Source: JAOUEA01 sp041287635 (GTDB lineage Bacteria > Actinomycetota > UBA4738 > HRBIN12). Taken from it: DNA of 64,000 nt. The position numbers and the translations under genes are program-made. Every line of letters begins with the position of its first letter. Within the stretch, counting starts at the first letter, position 1. The stretch is taken from positions 3,543 to 67,542 of the forward strand of contig JBGGNG010000149.1 of assembly GCA_041287635.1 (NCBI GenBank). Direction: 5' to 3'. Of this stretch, positions 33,923 to 42,033 are shown piece after piece. Under the pieces are notes generated by a model. It saw only the letters and a program-made list of their open reading frames with translations. It made no database searches and was not told the DNA's origin.

Positions 33923-34279
33923 ATGAGCCAAGGAGCGCGCATGCAGCGGGTCGGCGAGGAGTTCCGCGAGATCCTCGCCGAGGAGATCCCGAAGTTGAAG
34001 GACCCTCGCGTGGGGTTCGTGACCGTCGTCGGCGTGAAGGTCTCACCCGACCTCCGTCACGCGTGGGTCGCGTACACGTCGATGGGCGACGACAAGGCGA
34101 AGGCCGGCACGCGTGCAGCCCTGCGTTCGGCTCGAGCGCATCTGCGGGCCGTGATCGGGCGGCAGGTGCGCCTCAAGTACCTGCCGGAGCTCGACTTCGA
34201 GGAAGACACGACGTACGAGCAGGGGCAGCGGATCGACGAGTTGATCGCCGGTCTGCGTCGCCTGGAGGACGATCTATGA
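33923..34279 (+). CDS. rbfA: Ribosome-binding factor A
   Basis: A 118-residue KH-type protein for late 30S maturation. RMQRVGEEFREILAEEI opens the first helix, LKDPRVGFVTVVGVKVSPDL and HAWVAYTSMGDD form the sheet, LKYLPELDFEEDTTYEQGQRID is the C-terminal signature. ATG start; stop overlaps nrnA (ATGA). Confidence 0.95.
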   Translation: MSQGARMQRVGEEFREILAEEIPKLKDPRVGFVTVVGVKVSPDLRHAWVAYTSMGDDKAKAGTRAALRSARAHLRAVIGRQVRLKYLPELDFEEDTTYEQGQRIDELIAGLRRLEDDL

Positions 34280-35256
34280 CACCCGATTTCGCGCGGGCCG
34301 CCCAGGTGCTCGCCGACGCGACCGAGGTCGCGCTCGCGTGTCACGTGAATCCCGATGCGGACGCCCTCGGGTCGATGCTGGGCCTCGCCGCCTTCCTGCG
34401 ATCGCGAGGGGTCGAGACCGTCTGCTCCTACCCGAACGAGCCGCTCGAACCACCACGGTGGGCCGAGCTGTTGCCCGGGGCCGACCGGTTGGTGCCGGCG
34501 AAGGCGTTCCCGAAGGAGCCCGCGGTGATGGTCACGTGCGACTGCGCCGCGTTCGACCGGCTCGGACAGCTGGGGCACGTCGCGAACCGGGCGGGTGAGG
34601 TGATCTGGATCGACCACCATCGGTCGAACGAGGGCCTCGGCTCGATCCCTCTGAACGATCCGCAGGCCTCGTCGACCTGCGAGATGGTCTTCCGGCTGAT
34701 CGAAACGATGGGTGGCGAGATGCCCGACGAGACGGCGGTCTGCCTGTACGCGGGCCTCGTCACCGACACGGGCAAGTTCCAGTACGAGGCCACCACCCCC
34801 GAGACGTTGCGCATCGCTGCCCGGCTCCGAGAACACCCCTTCGATCACGCCCGGCTTGTGCAGGCCCTCTACGAGGACAATCCCCCCACCTACCTGACGC
34901 TCGTCGGCGTGGCGTTGGGGCGGCTCGAGCACGTCGCAGACGCCGACCTGGTCTGGACCTACCTCACCCAGGCCGACCTGCTGGACGCGGGCGTGCACCC
35001 GGCCGAGACCGACGACCTGATCGACGTGATCCGAACGGCGCGCGATGTCGACGTGGCTGCGATCGTGAAGCAACAGAAGGACGGCCGCTTCAAGGTGAGC
35101 GTGCGTTCGCGAGGCGACCACGATCTCGCGAGGGTCGCAGCTGCCTTCGGCGGCGGCGGGCACCGGCTCGCCGCCGGGTACACCTCGGCCCATGGGCCGG
35201 CCGAGACCGTCGAACGCCTCGCAAAGGCCCTCCGGGGCGAGCCCGTGACCGCGTGA
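34276..35256 (+). CDS. nrnA: DHH/DHHA1 phosphoesterase (NrnA-like)
   Basis: A 326-residue bifunctional nanoRNase/pAp phosphatase-type protein, degrading short oligonucleotides and possibly pAp or cyclic dinucleotide products. DHH domain metal motifs: CHVNPDADALGSMLGL, MVTCDCAAFDR, WIDHHRSNEGLG, and YAGLVTDTGKFQYEATTPETL; DHHA1 domain with KVSVRSRGDHDLARVAAAFGG and GGHRLAAG. Start ATG overlaps rbfA stop; the longer upstream frame is a shadow of rbfA. Stop overlaps truB. Confidence 0.92.
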   Translation: MTPDFARAAQVLADATEVALACHVNPDADALGSMLGLAAFLRSRGVETVCSYPNEPLEPPRWAELLPGADRLVPAKAFPKEPAVMVTCDCAAFDRLGQLGHVANRAGEVIWIDHHRSNEGLGSIPLNDPQASSTCEMVFRLIETMGGEMPDETAVCLYAGLVTDTGKFQYEATTPETLRIAARLREHPFDHARLVQALYEDNPPTYLTLVGVALGRLEHVADADLVWTYLTQADLLDAGVHPAETDDLIDVIRTARDVDVAAIVKQQKDGRFKVSVRSRGDHDLARVAAAFGGGGHRLAAGYTSAHGPAETVERLAKALRGEPVTA

Positions 35257-36125
35257 GTACTGGCCCCGCCACGCCCGGGCGCGGACCCGAGGGGTTGGTG
35301 CTCGTCGACAAGCCGGGTGGCATCACGTCGCACGACGCCGTGGCGAAGGTTCGCCGGGCGCTCGGCACCAAGAAGGTGGGCCATGCGGGCACCCTCGACC
35401 CGATGGCGACCGGACTGCTCGTCATGGGTGTCGGCAGGGCCACACGGCTCCTGCGTTTCCTCGGGGAGCTGCCGAAGACGTACGAGGCCACGATGCGCCT
35501 CGGCGTCGAGACCACGACCCTCGATTCCGACGGAGAGGTGGTCCGGTCGGCGCCGGTCGCGGTCGACGACGACCGACTGGCGGAGGTCGTCGGAGCGCTC
35601 GTCGGGGAGTCGATGCAGCGGCCGCCCGCGTTCTCGGCCGTCAAGGTGGGGGGTCGCAAGCTCTACGAAGCCGCCCGGAAGGGGGAGGTGCTCGAGGCGC
35701 CCCCCCGCCCGATCATGGTCGACCGCTTCGAGGTGCTCGCTCGTCGCCACGACGACGTCGACGTGGTGATCACCTGCGGCGGCGGCACGTACGTCCGGGC
35801 GCTCGCGGCCGACGTGGGGACGGCTCTCGGGTGTGGGGCTCACCTCAGGGCGCTGCGACGGACCGCGATCGGGCCGTTCGAGGTCGCCATCGCGACCGAC
35901 CCGGACGACCCAGGATCACCGCTGCCGATCGAGCGTACGGTCTCCCATCTGCCTTCCGTGCGGCTCGATTCCGAGGAAGCCGTCGCCGCGGGGCACGGCC
36001 GCGTGCTCGCGCCCGCAGGGATCGACGGTCCGTACGCGATCCTCTCCCCCGACGAGCGGCTGGTCGGGGTCTTCCAGGACGAGGGTCCCCGGTCGAAGCC
36101 GCTGGTCGTGTTGGCAGCCGACTGA
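35253..36125 (+). CDS. truB: tRNA pseudouridine-55 synthase
   Basis: A 290-residue TruB making the T-loop pseudouridine of tRNA. LVLVDKPGGITSHDAVAKVRR at the N-terminus, catalytic Asp49 in VGHAGTLDPMATGLL, ETTTLDSDGEV, RPPAFSAVKVGGRKLYEAAR and GTYVRALAADVG. C-terminal part resembles the short PUA-like domain of Actinomycetota. GTG start overlaps nrnA. It is the last gene of the rimP operon; a reverse-strand gene follows 26 nt on. Confidence 0.95.
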   Translation: MSTGPATPGRGPEGLVLVDKPGGITSHDAVAKVRRALGTKKVGHAGTLDPMATGLLVMGVGRATRLLRFLGELPKTYEATMRLGVETTTLDSDGEVVRSAPVAVDDDRLAEVVGALVGESMQRPPAFSAVKVGGRKLYEAARKGEVLEAPPRPIMVDRFEVLARRHDDVDVVITCGGGTYVRALAADVGTALGCGAHLRALRRTAIGPFEVAIATDPDDPGSPLPIERTVSHLPSVRLDSEEAVAAGHGRVLAPAGIDGPYAILSPDERLVGVFQDEGPRSKPLVVLAAD

Positions 36126-36151
36126 GCCGAGGCCCGGCCGAGCGGGACCCC

Positions 36152-37807
36152 TCACTCCAAGCCTGCGAAGAGCGAGTCGATCGCCATGGCGACGAGGACG
36201 AGGCCGCCGACCACGACGGAGGCCGTGAGGGCGATCCGTTGCAGATCCCAGGTCTGGATCGAGACCGGCTCGTGCGGGGGTGCGAGCCCCCGGAACCGAT
36301 CCATGATCGGCCGAGGATCCTCCTTCAGCCGGCCGGAGAGCTCGGTCGGCACCGCCATGCCGACGGCGCAGGCGAAGCCCTCGGCGATCTCGTCGGGGGT
36401 GAACAGGGCGGTGGCGCGCTCGTAGACGCGGTCGGGGTCGGTCTGCAGGGCGAGGGTGAGCATCATGTTCGCGAGATCGACCGCCTGCCGCCAGGGCGTC
36501 GGACGCACCTCGAGGCCCGAGACGTCGACCAGCTGCAGGTGCCCGCGTTGCACCAGTAGGTTCGCCGGCTTGATGTCGCGGTGGGCGACACCGATGTCCC
36601 AGAACTGGCGGATCAGCCGCAGGCCCTCGTCGATCACGACGTCGTCGATATCGGAGTCGCCGAGGTTCTTCGAGTCCTCGAAGAACTCCGTCACGAGCAT
36701 GTACTCGCGGTTCGGCGTGAGCTCGACGATGCCCCACGTACGAGCGACCGTGACGTCGTTCATCGCGAGGTATCGCAATGCGTAGTCCTCGTACTCGGCC
36801 AGCCTGCGTACCGATCCGAAGGGGGTCTCGTCCTCGAGCTTGCCGTAGAGGATCGTGCGCCCCACGCGATACCAGCGGTCGGCGCGCACGTGGCTGGTCG
36901 CGTAGATCTTGCCGAAGACGCGCGATCCGTCGGCGAGCGTCATGCGCAGCGGAGACGATCCCCCCGAGCCCTCGAGACCGAACGGTTCCACCTCGGTGAC
37001 CTCGAGCCCGACCTGGTCGGCCATGGCATGCTTCACGGCCTCGGCTCGCGCCCCTCCGAGGTCGAGGTGCGCGGCATTCCCGCCACGCTGATAGCTCACG
37101 GGGAACGACTCGTCGGGAACGAACCATCGGAACAACGTCTCGGACAGCACCCAGCTGAGGAGCGCCGCGTAGGCGACGTTCGACGGGTAGTCCGCCGCGA
37201 GATACAGCCGCGAGAGCGCCACCAGGACCACCACGATCCACGCCGCGGTCATCGCCCGCTTCCTCAGCCGGCCGGCCGGGGCCAGCACGAACGGCATCGC
37301 GAACACGGTGATCGCGAAGGCGGTCATCGGCCACGACGGGAACCGGAAGTCGGTCGCGTCGATCAGGGGAGCGACGTCGCCGGGGGGGCGCTGCACATCG
37401 AGGAAGGTCAGGACCAGCCAGTCGCTGACCACGAACGTCGCGAGCGCCACGACCAGGTGGCGGAACCGCTTCGTTACGATCAACACGCCCGCCAGCACGA
37501 CCCGAAGGAGCTGGACGGCACCGAACGCGGTGAGCATGGCGATCGACGTGGCGATGTCGGTGAGGACCGGGGTACGGATGTCCTCGAAGGCGCGGAGGAC
37601 CGCATCGCCGAACGCGTGCGGTTGGTCGGAGTTGGCGACCCAGACCTCGATCGCGACGCCGAGCAGCACCACGCCCACCAGCGCCCACCACCAACGGGTC
37701 GACCCCGATGGGCGCGGGAGAGGTGGTGGCTCGCCCGAGGGCCGACGCTGGCGATGCACGCGACCGGCGGTCGGAGGGGCGATCGAGGTCGTGGCGGGCG
37801 GCTCCAT
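36152..37807 (-). CDS. PAP2-like membrane domain fused to kinase
   Basis: A 551-residue membrane protein in two parts. Residues about 38-245 are a six-helix PAP2-like domain whose active site is degenerate: R-P survives in DVQRPPGD, but PSGH reads PSWP and the R-x5-H motif reads R-LYLAAD-Y. Residues about 260-500 are a kinase-like domain with Lys in VFGKIYATSH, catalytic loop H409-R-D-I-K-P-A-N416 and metal Asp428 (LVDVSG in place of DFG); one helix ends the protein. It is closely similar to the protein at 40314, for example GRTILYGKLEDE. ATG 37807 is set by TAGGCT 7 nt upstream. Substrate unknown; polyprenyl or other lipid phosphates are a guess. Confidence 0.75.
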   Translation of the reverse strand: MEPPATTSIAPPTAGRVHRQRRPSGEPPPLPRPSGSTRWWWALVGVVLLGVAIEVWVANSDQPHAFGDAVLRAFEDIRTPVLTDIATSIAMLTAFGAVQLLRVVLAGVLIVTKRFRHLVVALATFVVSDWLVLTFLDVQRPPGDVAPLIDATDFRFPSWPMTAFAITVFAMPFVLAPAGRLRKRAMTAAWIVVVLVALSRLYLAADYPSNVAYAALLSWVLSETLFRWFVPDESFPVSYQRGGNAAHLDLGGARAEAVKHAMADQVGLEVTEVEPFGLEGSGGSSPLRMTLADGSRVFGKIYATSHVRADRWYRVGRTILYGKLEDETPFGSVRRLAEYEDYALRYLAMNDVTVARTWGIVELTPNREYMLVTEFFEDSKNLGDSDIDDVVIDEGLRLIRQFWDIGVAHRDIKPANLLVQRGHLQLVDVSGLEVRPTPWRQAVDLANMMLTLALQTDPDRVYERATALFTPDEIAEGFACAVGMAVPTELSGRLKEDPRPIMDRFRGLAPPHEPVSIQTWDLQRIALTASVVVGGLVLVAMAIDSLFAGLE

Positions 37808-37814
37808 CCGGCCG

Positions 37815-37890
37815 AGCCTACCGGAGCGAGGCTGGGCCAGCCGTCCGCGCACGCCATGTCGAGGTCCTTCCTCGTGGAGCAGGCTATCCT
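37815..37890. promoter_or_regulatory. Divergent leaderless promoters
   Basis: Minus-strand TAGGCT (37815-37820), 7 nt before the PAP2-kinase ATG, and plus-strand TATCCT (37885-37890), 6 nt before the flippase ATG. The 89-bp gap is the likely control point of the cassette. Confidence 0.5.
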
Positions 37891-37896
37891 CACCCG

Positions 37897-39012
37897 ATGA
37901 CCGAGCCACCTGCTGCCGTCGTGGAGGACCCGACGGCCGACCCCGCCGCGAAGAAGCACTCGCCGACCCGCCGGATCGTCTCGGGGGTCATCTCCCTCCT
38001 CATCGTCGGCGGCATCTTCGTCTTCGCGATCCCGAAGGTGGCCGACTACTCCGCGGTCTGGAAGGCGTTCGAGTCGCTCACGGGCCTCGAGCTGCTCTCC
38101 CTGTTCGCCGCCACGGTCTTCAACCTGTTCACCTACTGGTGGGCGAACATGGCGGCGCTGCCCGGGCTGAAGCTGAGTCGGGCGGCGGTGCTCACCCAGA
38201 CGACCACCTCGGTCGCGAACACGTTGCCGGGCGGCGGCGCGATCGCCGTCGGCCTCACGTACACGATCTTGAAGTCGTGGGGGTTCACGGGCACCGACGT
38301 CGCGCTGTACGTCGGCGTGACCGGCATCTGGAACATCTTCGTTAAGCTCGCGCTCCCGGTGATCTCACTCGTCTTCCTCGTGATCGCCGGCGAGAGTGGA
38401 TCTGCGTACGTGGTCGCGGCCATCGTCGGCGTGATCGTGCTGGCGATCGCGGTGGGCCTGCTCTCGGCGCTCTTCGTGAGCGAGCGGTTCGCCCGCCGCA
38501 TCGGTGATGGGTTCGGCCGGGTCCTCTCGTTCTTCATGAAGCTGTTCCGCAAGCCCCCGAGGACCGACACGGGAGATCGAGCCGTACAGTTCCGGGCCGA
38601 CACGATCGGGCTGGTGGAGCGTCGGTGGGTGCGTCTGAGCCTCACGACGATCCTGAGCCAGGTCGCCCTCTACTTCGTGCTGCTGCTCTCCCTGCGGAAC
38701 ATGGGGGTGTCCGAGCAAGAGGTGAGCGCCGCCCAGGTGTTCGCGGTGTTCTCGTTCAGCCGCTTGCTCTCGGCTGTGCCGATCACGCCGGGTGGGGTCG
38801 GGGTGATCGACCTCGGCTACATCGGTGGCCTCGCGGCCGCCGCGCCGGATGGTGAGAAGGCGGCGATCGTCGCCGCCGTACTGATGTTCCGCGCACTGAC
38901 CTACGGCATCCAGATACCGCTCGGTGCGTTCACCTACCTGATCTGGAAGGGGAAGAAGGATTGGCGGCGCGAGTCGCCGACCGACGTCGAGTCGGAACCC
39001 TCCCCCGCCTAG
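37897..39012 (+). CDS. UPF0104/LPG-synthase-TM family flippase-like protein
   Basis: A 371-residue integral membrane protein of the UPF0104 (TIGR00374, lysylphosphatidylglycerol-synthase transmembrane) family, with about eight hydrophobic segments. Family marks: NLFTYWWANMAALPGLKLS, TLPGGGAIAVGLTY and SAVPITPGGVGVIDLGYIGG. It lacks the soluble aminoacyl-transferase part of MprF, so it may move a lipid across the membrane. N-terminal 30 residues are charged and cytoplasmic. Start ATG from TATCCT. Divergent from the PAP2-kinase gene, suggesting a shared pathway. Confidence 0.82.
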   Translation: MTEPPAAVVEDPTADPAAKKHSPTRRIVSGVISLLIVGGIFVFAIPKVADYSAVWKAFESLTGLELLSLFAATVFNLFTYWWANMAALPGLKLSRAAVLTQTTTSVANTLPGGGAIAVGLTYTILKSWGFTGTDVALYVGVTGIWNIFVKLALPVISLVFLVIAGESGSAYVVAAIVGVIVLAIAVGLLSALFVSERFARRIGDGFGRVLSFFMKLFRKPPRTDTGDRAVQFRADTIGLVERRWVRLSLTTILSQVALYFVLLLSLRNMGVSEQEVSAAQVFAVFSFSRLLSAVPITPGGVGVIDLGYIGGLAAAAPDGEKAAIVAAVLMFRALTYGIQIPLGAFTYLIWKGKKDWRRESPTDVESEPSPA

Positions 39013-39026
39013 GTCGCCCGTCCTGG

Positions 39027-39740
39027 TCAGGACAGTCGAGGATCGAGAGGGTCTCCGGGGGGGGCCTGAGGCCGAGCGATCACCCCGCGAGCACTGAGCG
39101 CGTTCGTCACCTCTGTCACCAGGGCGGCCGACCCGAGCGCGATGCCGGTGCCGAGCAGCACCCCGGTCAACACGTCGGAGAACCAGTGAGCCGACAGGTA
39201 CACGCGCGAGAGCGCCATCACGTACGTGAACCCGATCGCGAGTAGCTCCCACTCCCGACGCCGTGGCCCGGGGGGGAAGAACACGAGCACCAAGGCGACG
39301 GCCAGCGCGGCGCCGGCGACGGCATGCCCCGACGGGAAGGAGAACCCGTTCGTCTCCACGAGGGGGTTCGGGGGACGCCCGCGGTGGAAGAAGATCTTCA
39401 GCCACGTGAGCAGGGCTTCGGACGCGACCCAGACCAGCACGAAGGTGGAGAGGGCAACCCAGCGCCGGCGGAGGAGCAGCCACCCCGCGACCAGGATCCT
39501 CAGGGGGATCGTGACGAGGCCGCCGCCGACGATGCTCAGGAACGTGAAGAGGCCTGTCAGCGTGCCGACCCGCACGTCGTCGGCCCAGCGCTCGACCGTG
39601 GCGTCGAACTCGCCGATGAACGGCACCGTGGTCAGCGGCGCCAGCTCCTCGGGATGACGACCCACGGCGACGAGCATGAACACGAGACACGCGAGCAGCC
39701 CCAGGGAGAACCTGAAGGCGCGCCGGTGATCGGTCAGCAT
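39027..39740 (-). CDS. PAP2 family lipid phosphatase
   Basis: A 237-residue six-helix PAP2 phosphatase with an intact active site: K-IFFHRG-RP (KX6RP), FPSGHAVAG (PSGH) and SRVYLSAHWFSD (SRX5H). Such enzymes act on phosphatidate, phosphatidylglycerophosphate or undecaprenyl diphosphate at the outer membrane face. It sits convergent to the flippase gene (14 nt gap) and between the two PAP2-kinase fusions, whose own PAP2 domains are degraded. Start ATG 39740. Confidence 0.87.
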   Translation of the reverse strand: MLTDHRRAFRFSLGLLACLVFMLVAVGRHPEELAPLTTVPFIGEFDATVERWADDVRVGTLTGLFTFLSIVGGGLVTIPLRILVAGWLLLRRRWVALSTFVLVWVASEALLTWLKIFFHRGRPPNPLVETNGFSFPSGHAVAGAALAVALVLVFFPPGPRRREWELLAIGFTYVMALSRVYLSAHWFSDVLTGVLLGTGIALGSAALVTEVTNALSARGVIARPQAPPGDPLDPRLS

Positions 39741-39747
39741 CGTGGTG

Positions 39748-39753
39748 AGCCTA
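39748..39753 (-). promoter_or_regulatory. -10 element of PAP2 phosphatase gene
   Basis: TAGGCT on the minus strand, 7 nt before ATG 39740; located in the 3' end of the lipoprotein gene's downstream gap. Confidence 0.45.
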
Positions 39754-40317
39754 TCCGGCGCACGGTGGCGCTCCGGCCCCGCAGACCGTGAGGTCGAGCT
39801 CGCGGCGGACCTCGGCGACGATCGCCGCCCGGGGCAGCGTCGACACCGCGCGGTCGGCCTCGATCACGAGGGCGGGCTCCGACCCCCCGGCGAACCGATA
39901 GCGGGAGACGATGCACCCTCCGTCGAACACGAGCATCCGCGATCCGACGAACGGATCGAGGCTCTCGGGCAACTGGAACGTGCGCATGCCGATCTCGTCC
40001 GGCGCCGGGGGAACCTCCACAGCTTGGCTGACGTCGCAGCGAGCCATCAGCTCGACCTCGACGGCATGGACCCCGGCCCGATCGTGGTCGAGCCAGAGCG
40101 TGGTCCCGCTGTCGCGCACGAGCGACCCGGCGAACCGCCACCCGATCGGCAGCTCCGCGATGCAAGGGATCCGAGTGGCCGAGGGCACCGACTGTGCCTC
40201 CAGGACGAGGATCGAGCCATCGAGATGGGCACAGACCGGCTGTTGGGGGTTGTCCGCCGAACACGCCACGGTCACGGACATCAGCGTGATCGAGAGCGCG
40301 ATCGCGGGCCACCTCAT
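39751..40317 (-). CDS. Lipoprotein of unknown function
   Basis: A 188-residue predicted lipoprotein: signal MRWPAIALSITLMSVTVAC with the lipobox Cys at 19, then a soluble domain with four further Cys residues and no family I can name. ATG overlaps the stop of the PAP2-kinase gene at 40314 (ATGA), so it is translated with it and may be its extracytoplasmic partner. The longer upstream reading frame is a shadow of that gene. Confidence 0.65.
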   Translation of the reverse strand: MRWPAIALSITLMSVTVACSADNPQQPVCAHLDGSILVLEAQSVPSATRIPCIAELPIGWRFAGSLVRDSGTTLWLDHDRAGVHAVEVELMARCDVSQAVEVPPAPDEIGMRTFQLPESLDPFVGSRMLVFDGGCIVSRYRFAGGSEPALVIEADRAVSTLPRAAIVAEVRRELDLTVCGAGAPPCAG

Positions 40318-42002
40318 GCAAATACCGCCCAGTTCGATGCGATCAGCCCGAGCACGATGAACGCCACGAGCACCACCCCGATCGTGAGCAGGATGCGCCG
40401 GACGCTCCACCGCTGGATCTTCATCGGCGCACGCTCGGGAGCGAGCGCCTGGAACTCGGTCAAGAGGTCGCGGCCGTCCTCCTTCATCATCGTGCGCAGT
40501 TGGGTGGGGCTCGCCACGCCTCGCGTCGCCGAGAAGGCCTCCGCGATCTCGTCGGGGGAGAACAGGCGCAAGGCGTGCTCGTACACGCGCTGTGCGTCGG
40601 AGCGCAGGCCGAGGACCATCATCATGTTCGCGAGGTCGACGGCCTGACGCCAGGGGGAGGGGCGCACCTGCACGAAGAAGACGTCGATCAGTTTCAGGTC
40701 TCCGTCGAGCACCATGAGGTTGGCTGGCTTGATGTCACGGTGGGCCAGGCCCTCGTCCCACATCTCGCGCACGAGCTGCAGCCCTTGATCGATCACGCGG
40801 TCGTCGATCTCCGCCTCGCCGATCTCCACGGCGCCGTCGAAGAACTCCATCACGATCATGTATTCGCGTTCGGGGGTGATCTCGACGACGCCGTAAGGGC
40901 GCGGCACGGGCAGGTCGAGATCCTCCATCAGCCTGAGGGTGTAGTCCTCGTACTCCACGAACCGGCGCACGGTCTGGAAGGGCGACTCGTCCTCGAGCTT
41001 GCCGTACAGGATCGTGCGTCCGAGCTTGTACCAGCGGTCGGCTCGCACGTGGCTCTTCGCGTACAGCTTCGCGAACAGCACCCGCTCCGTGCCGGATCCC
41101 TCCTCGCGCACCCGCAGCCGCAACGGCGTCGAGCCGCCCGATCCTTCCAACCCCACGGGTTGTACGTCGAGGACGCGGTATCCGAGCTGGTCGCGGACGG
41201 CGGTGGCGATGGCCTCGCCCCGTCGCCCACCGACGTCCAGATGCGCCGCCTTCCCGCGCCGATAGGTCACGGGGAAGACGTCGTTGGGCGCGAACCAGCG
41301 GAACGCCGTGAGCCCGATCGCGACGCCGAGCACGGCGCCGAAGATCGCATCGGTCGGGTGATCGATCGCCAGGTACACCCGGGCGAGGCCGACGACGACG
41401 AGCAGACCCCCGGTCGCCCATTTCGCGGCATCCCGCCAGCGCCCGTGTGGGATCAACGAAAACGTGATGCCGACCAGCGTGACCGCGAGAGCGGCGAGTC
41501 CCCTCGAGGGCATCGAGAAGTCCTGCCACGGTCCGATCGTGACCACGTCGAGCGGCCGAGGCCGGTGGATCCCCAGCGTGAGTCCGTACGTCACGAAAGC
41601 CTCGACGATCAAGGCACCGAGGAACACCAGCAGGTGCCGCCATCGGCGGACGACGATCAAGGTCGCGATCGTTCCCCATCGCAGGAAGCGGATGATCCAC
41701 CGTGAGGTGAGGAGCGCGATCGTCTCCATGACGTCGGTGAGGGGAGCGGTGCGCCACGATGCGAACCACCGGAGGACCGCCGTGTCGATCCGATGGAAGA
41801 GGCGTTCCGACGGCTCGAACAAGACGACACCGATCACCGTGGCCACGAAGTAGGCGGCCATGAACAGCCAGAACTTCCCGCTCCGCCCGAGCTCCCGCGG
41901 CAGGGGCGGCGCCTCGCCGGAGGGGCGCCGTCGGACGTCGGGGCCGAGCAGGCGGCGCCGGCGCTCGTGCGTGGTCTCGTTCGTCGGCTCGGCGGTGTCC
42001 AT
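40314..42002 (-). CDS. PAP2-like membrane domain fused to kinase (second copy)
   Basis: A 562-residue homologue of the protein at 36152. N-terminal PAP2-like domain keeps GIHRPRP and R-VYLAI-DHPTD, but PSGH reads PSRG, so the catalytic His of the second motif is lost. Kinase-like domain: Lys in LFAKLYAKSH, H421-R-D-I-K-P-A-N428, Asp440 in LIDVFF, and WRQAVDLANMM shared with its twin; a last membrane helix near the C-terminus. A minus-strand TAGCAT (42031-42036) lies 28 nt before the ATG, with GAGGGA between. Coupled to a lipoprotein gene downstream. Likely a lipid or cell-surface kinase; substrate unknown. Confidence 0.75.
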   Translation of the reverse strand: MDTAEPTNETTHERRRRLLGPDVRRRPSGEAPPLPRELGRSGKFWLFMAAYFVATVIGVVLFEPSERLFHRIDTAVLRWFASWRTAPLTDVMETIALLTSRWIIRFLRWGTIATLIVVRRWRHLLVFLGALIVEAFVTYGLTLGIHRPRPLDVVTIGPWQDFSMPSRGLAALAVTLVGITFSLIPHGRWRDAAKWATGGLLVVVGLARVYLAIDHPTDAIFGAVLGVAIGLTAFRWFAPNDVFPVTYRRGKAAHLDVGGRRGEAIATAVRDQLGYRVLDVQPVGLEGSGGSTPLRLRVREEGSGTERVLFAKLYAKSHVRADRWYKLGRTILYGKLEDESPFQTVRRFVEYEDYTLRLMEDLDLPVPRPYGVVEITPEREYMIVMEFFDGAVEIGEAEIDDRVIDQGLQLVREMWDEGLAHRDIKPANLMVLDGDLKLIDVFFVQVRPSPWRQAVDLANMMMVLGLRSDAQRVYEHALRLFSPDEIAEAFSATRGVASPTQLRTMMKEDGRDLLTEFQALAPERAPMKIQRWSVRRILLTIGVVLVAFIVLGLIASNWAVFA

Positions 42003-42033
42003 CTCGTCGCTCTCTTCCCTCGTTCGCGCGATG

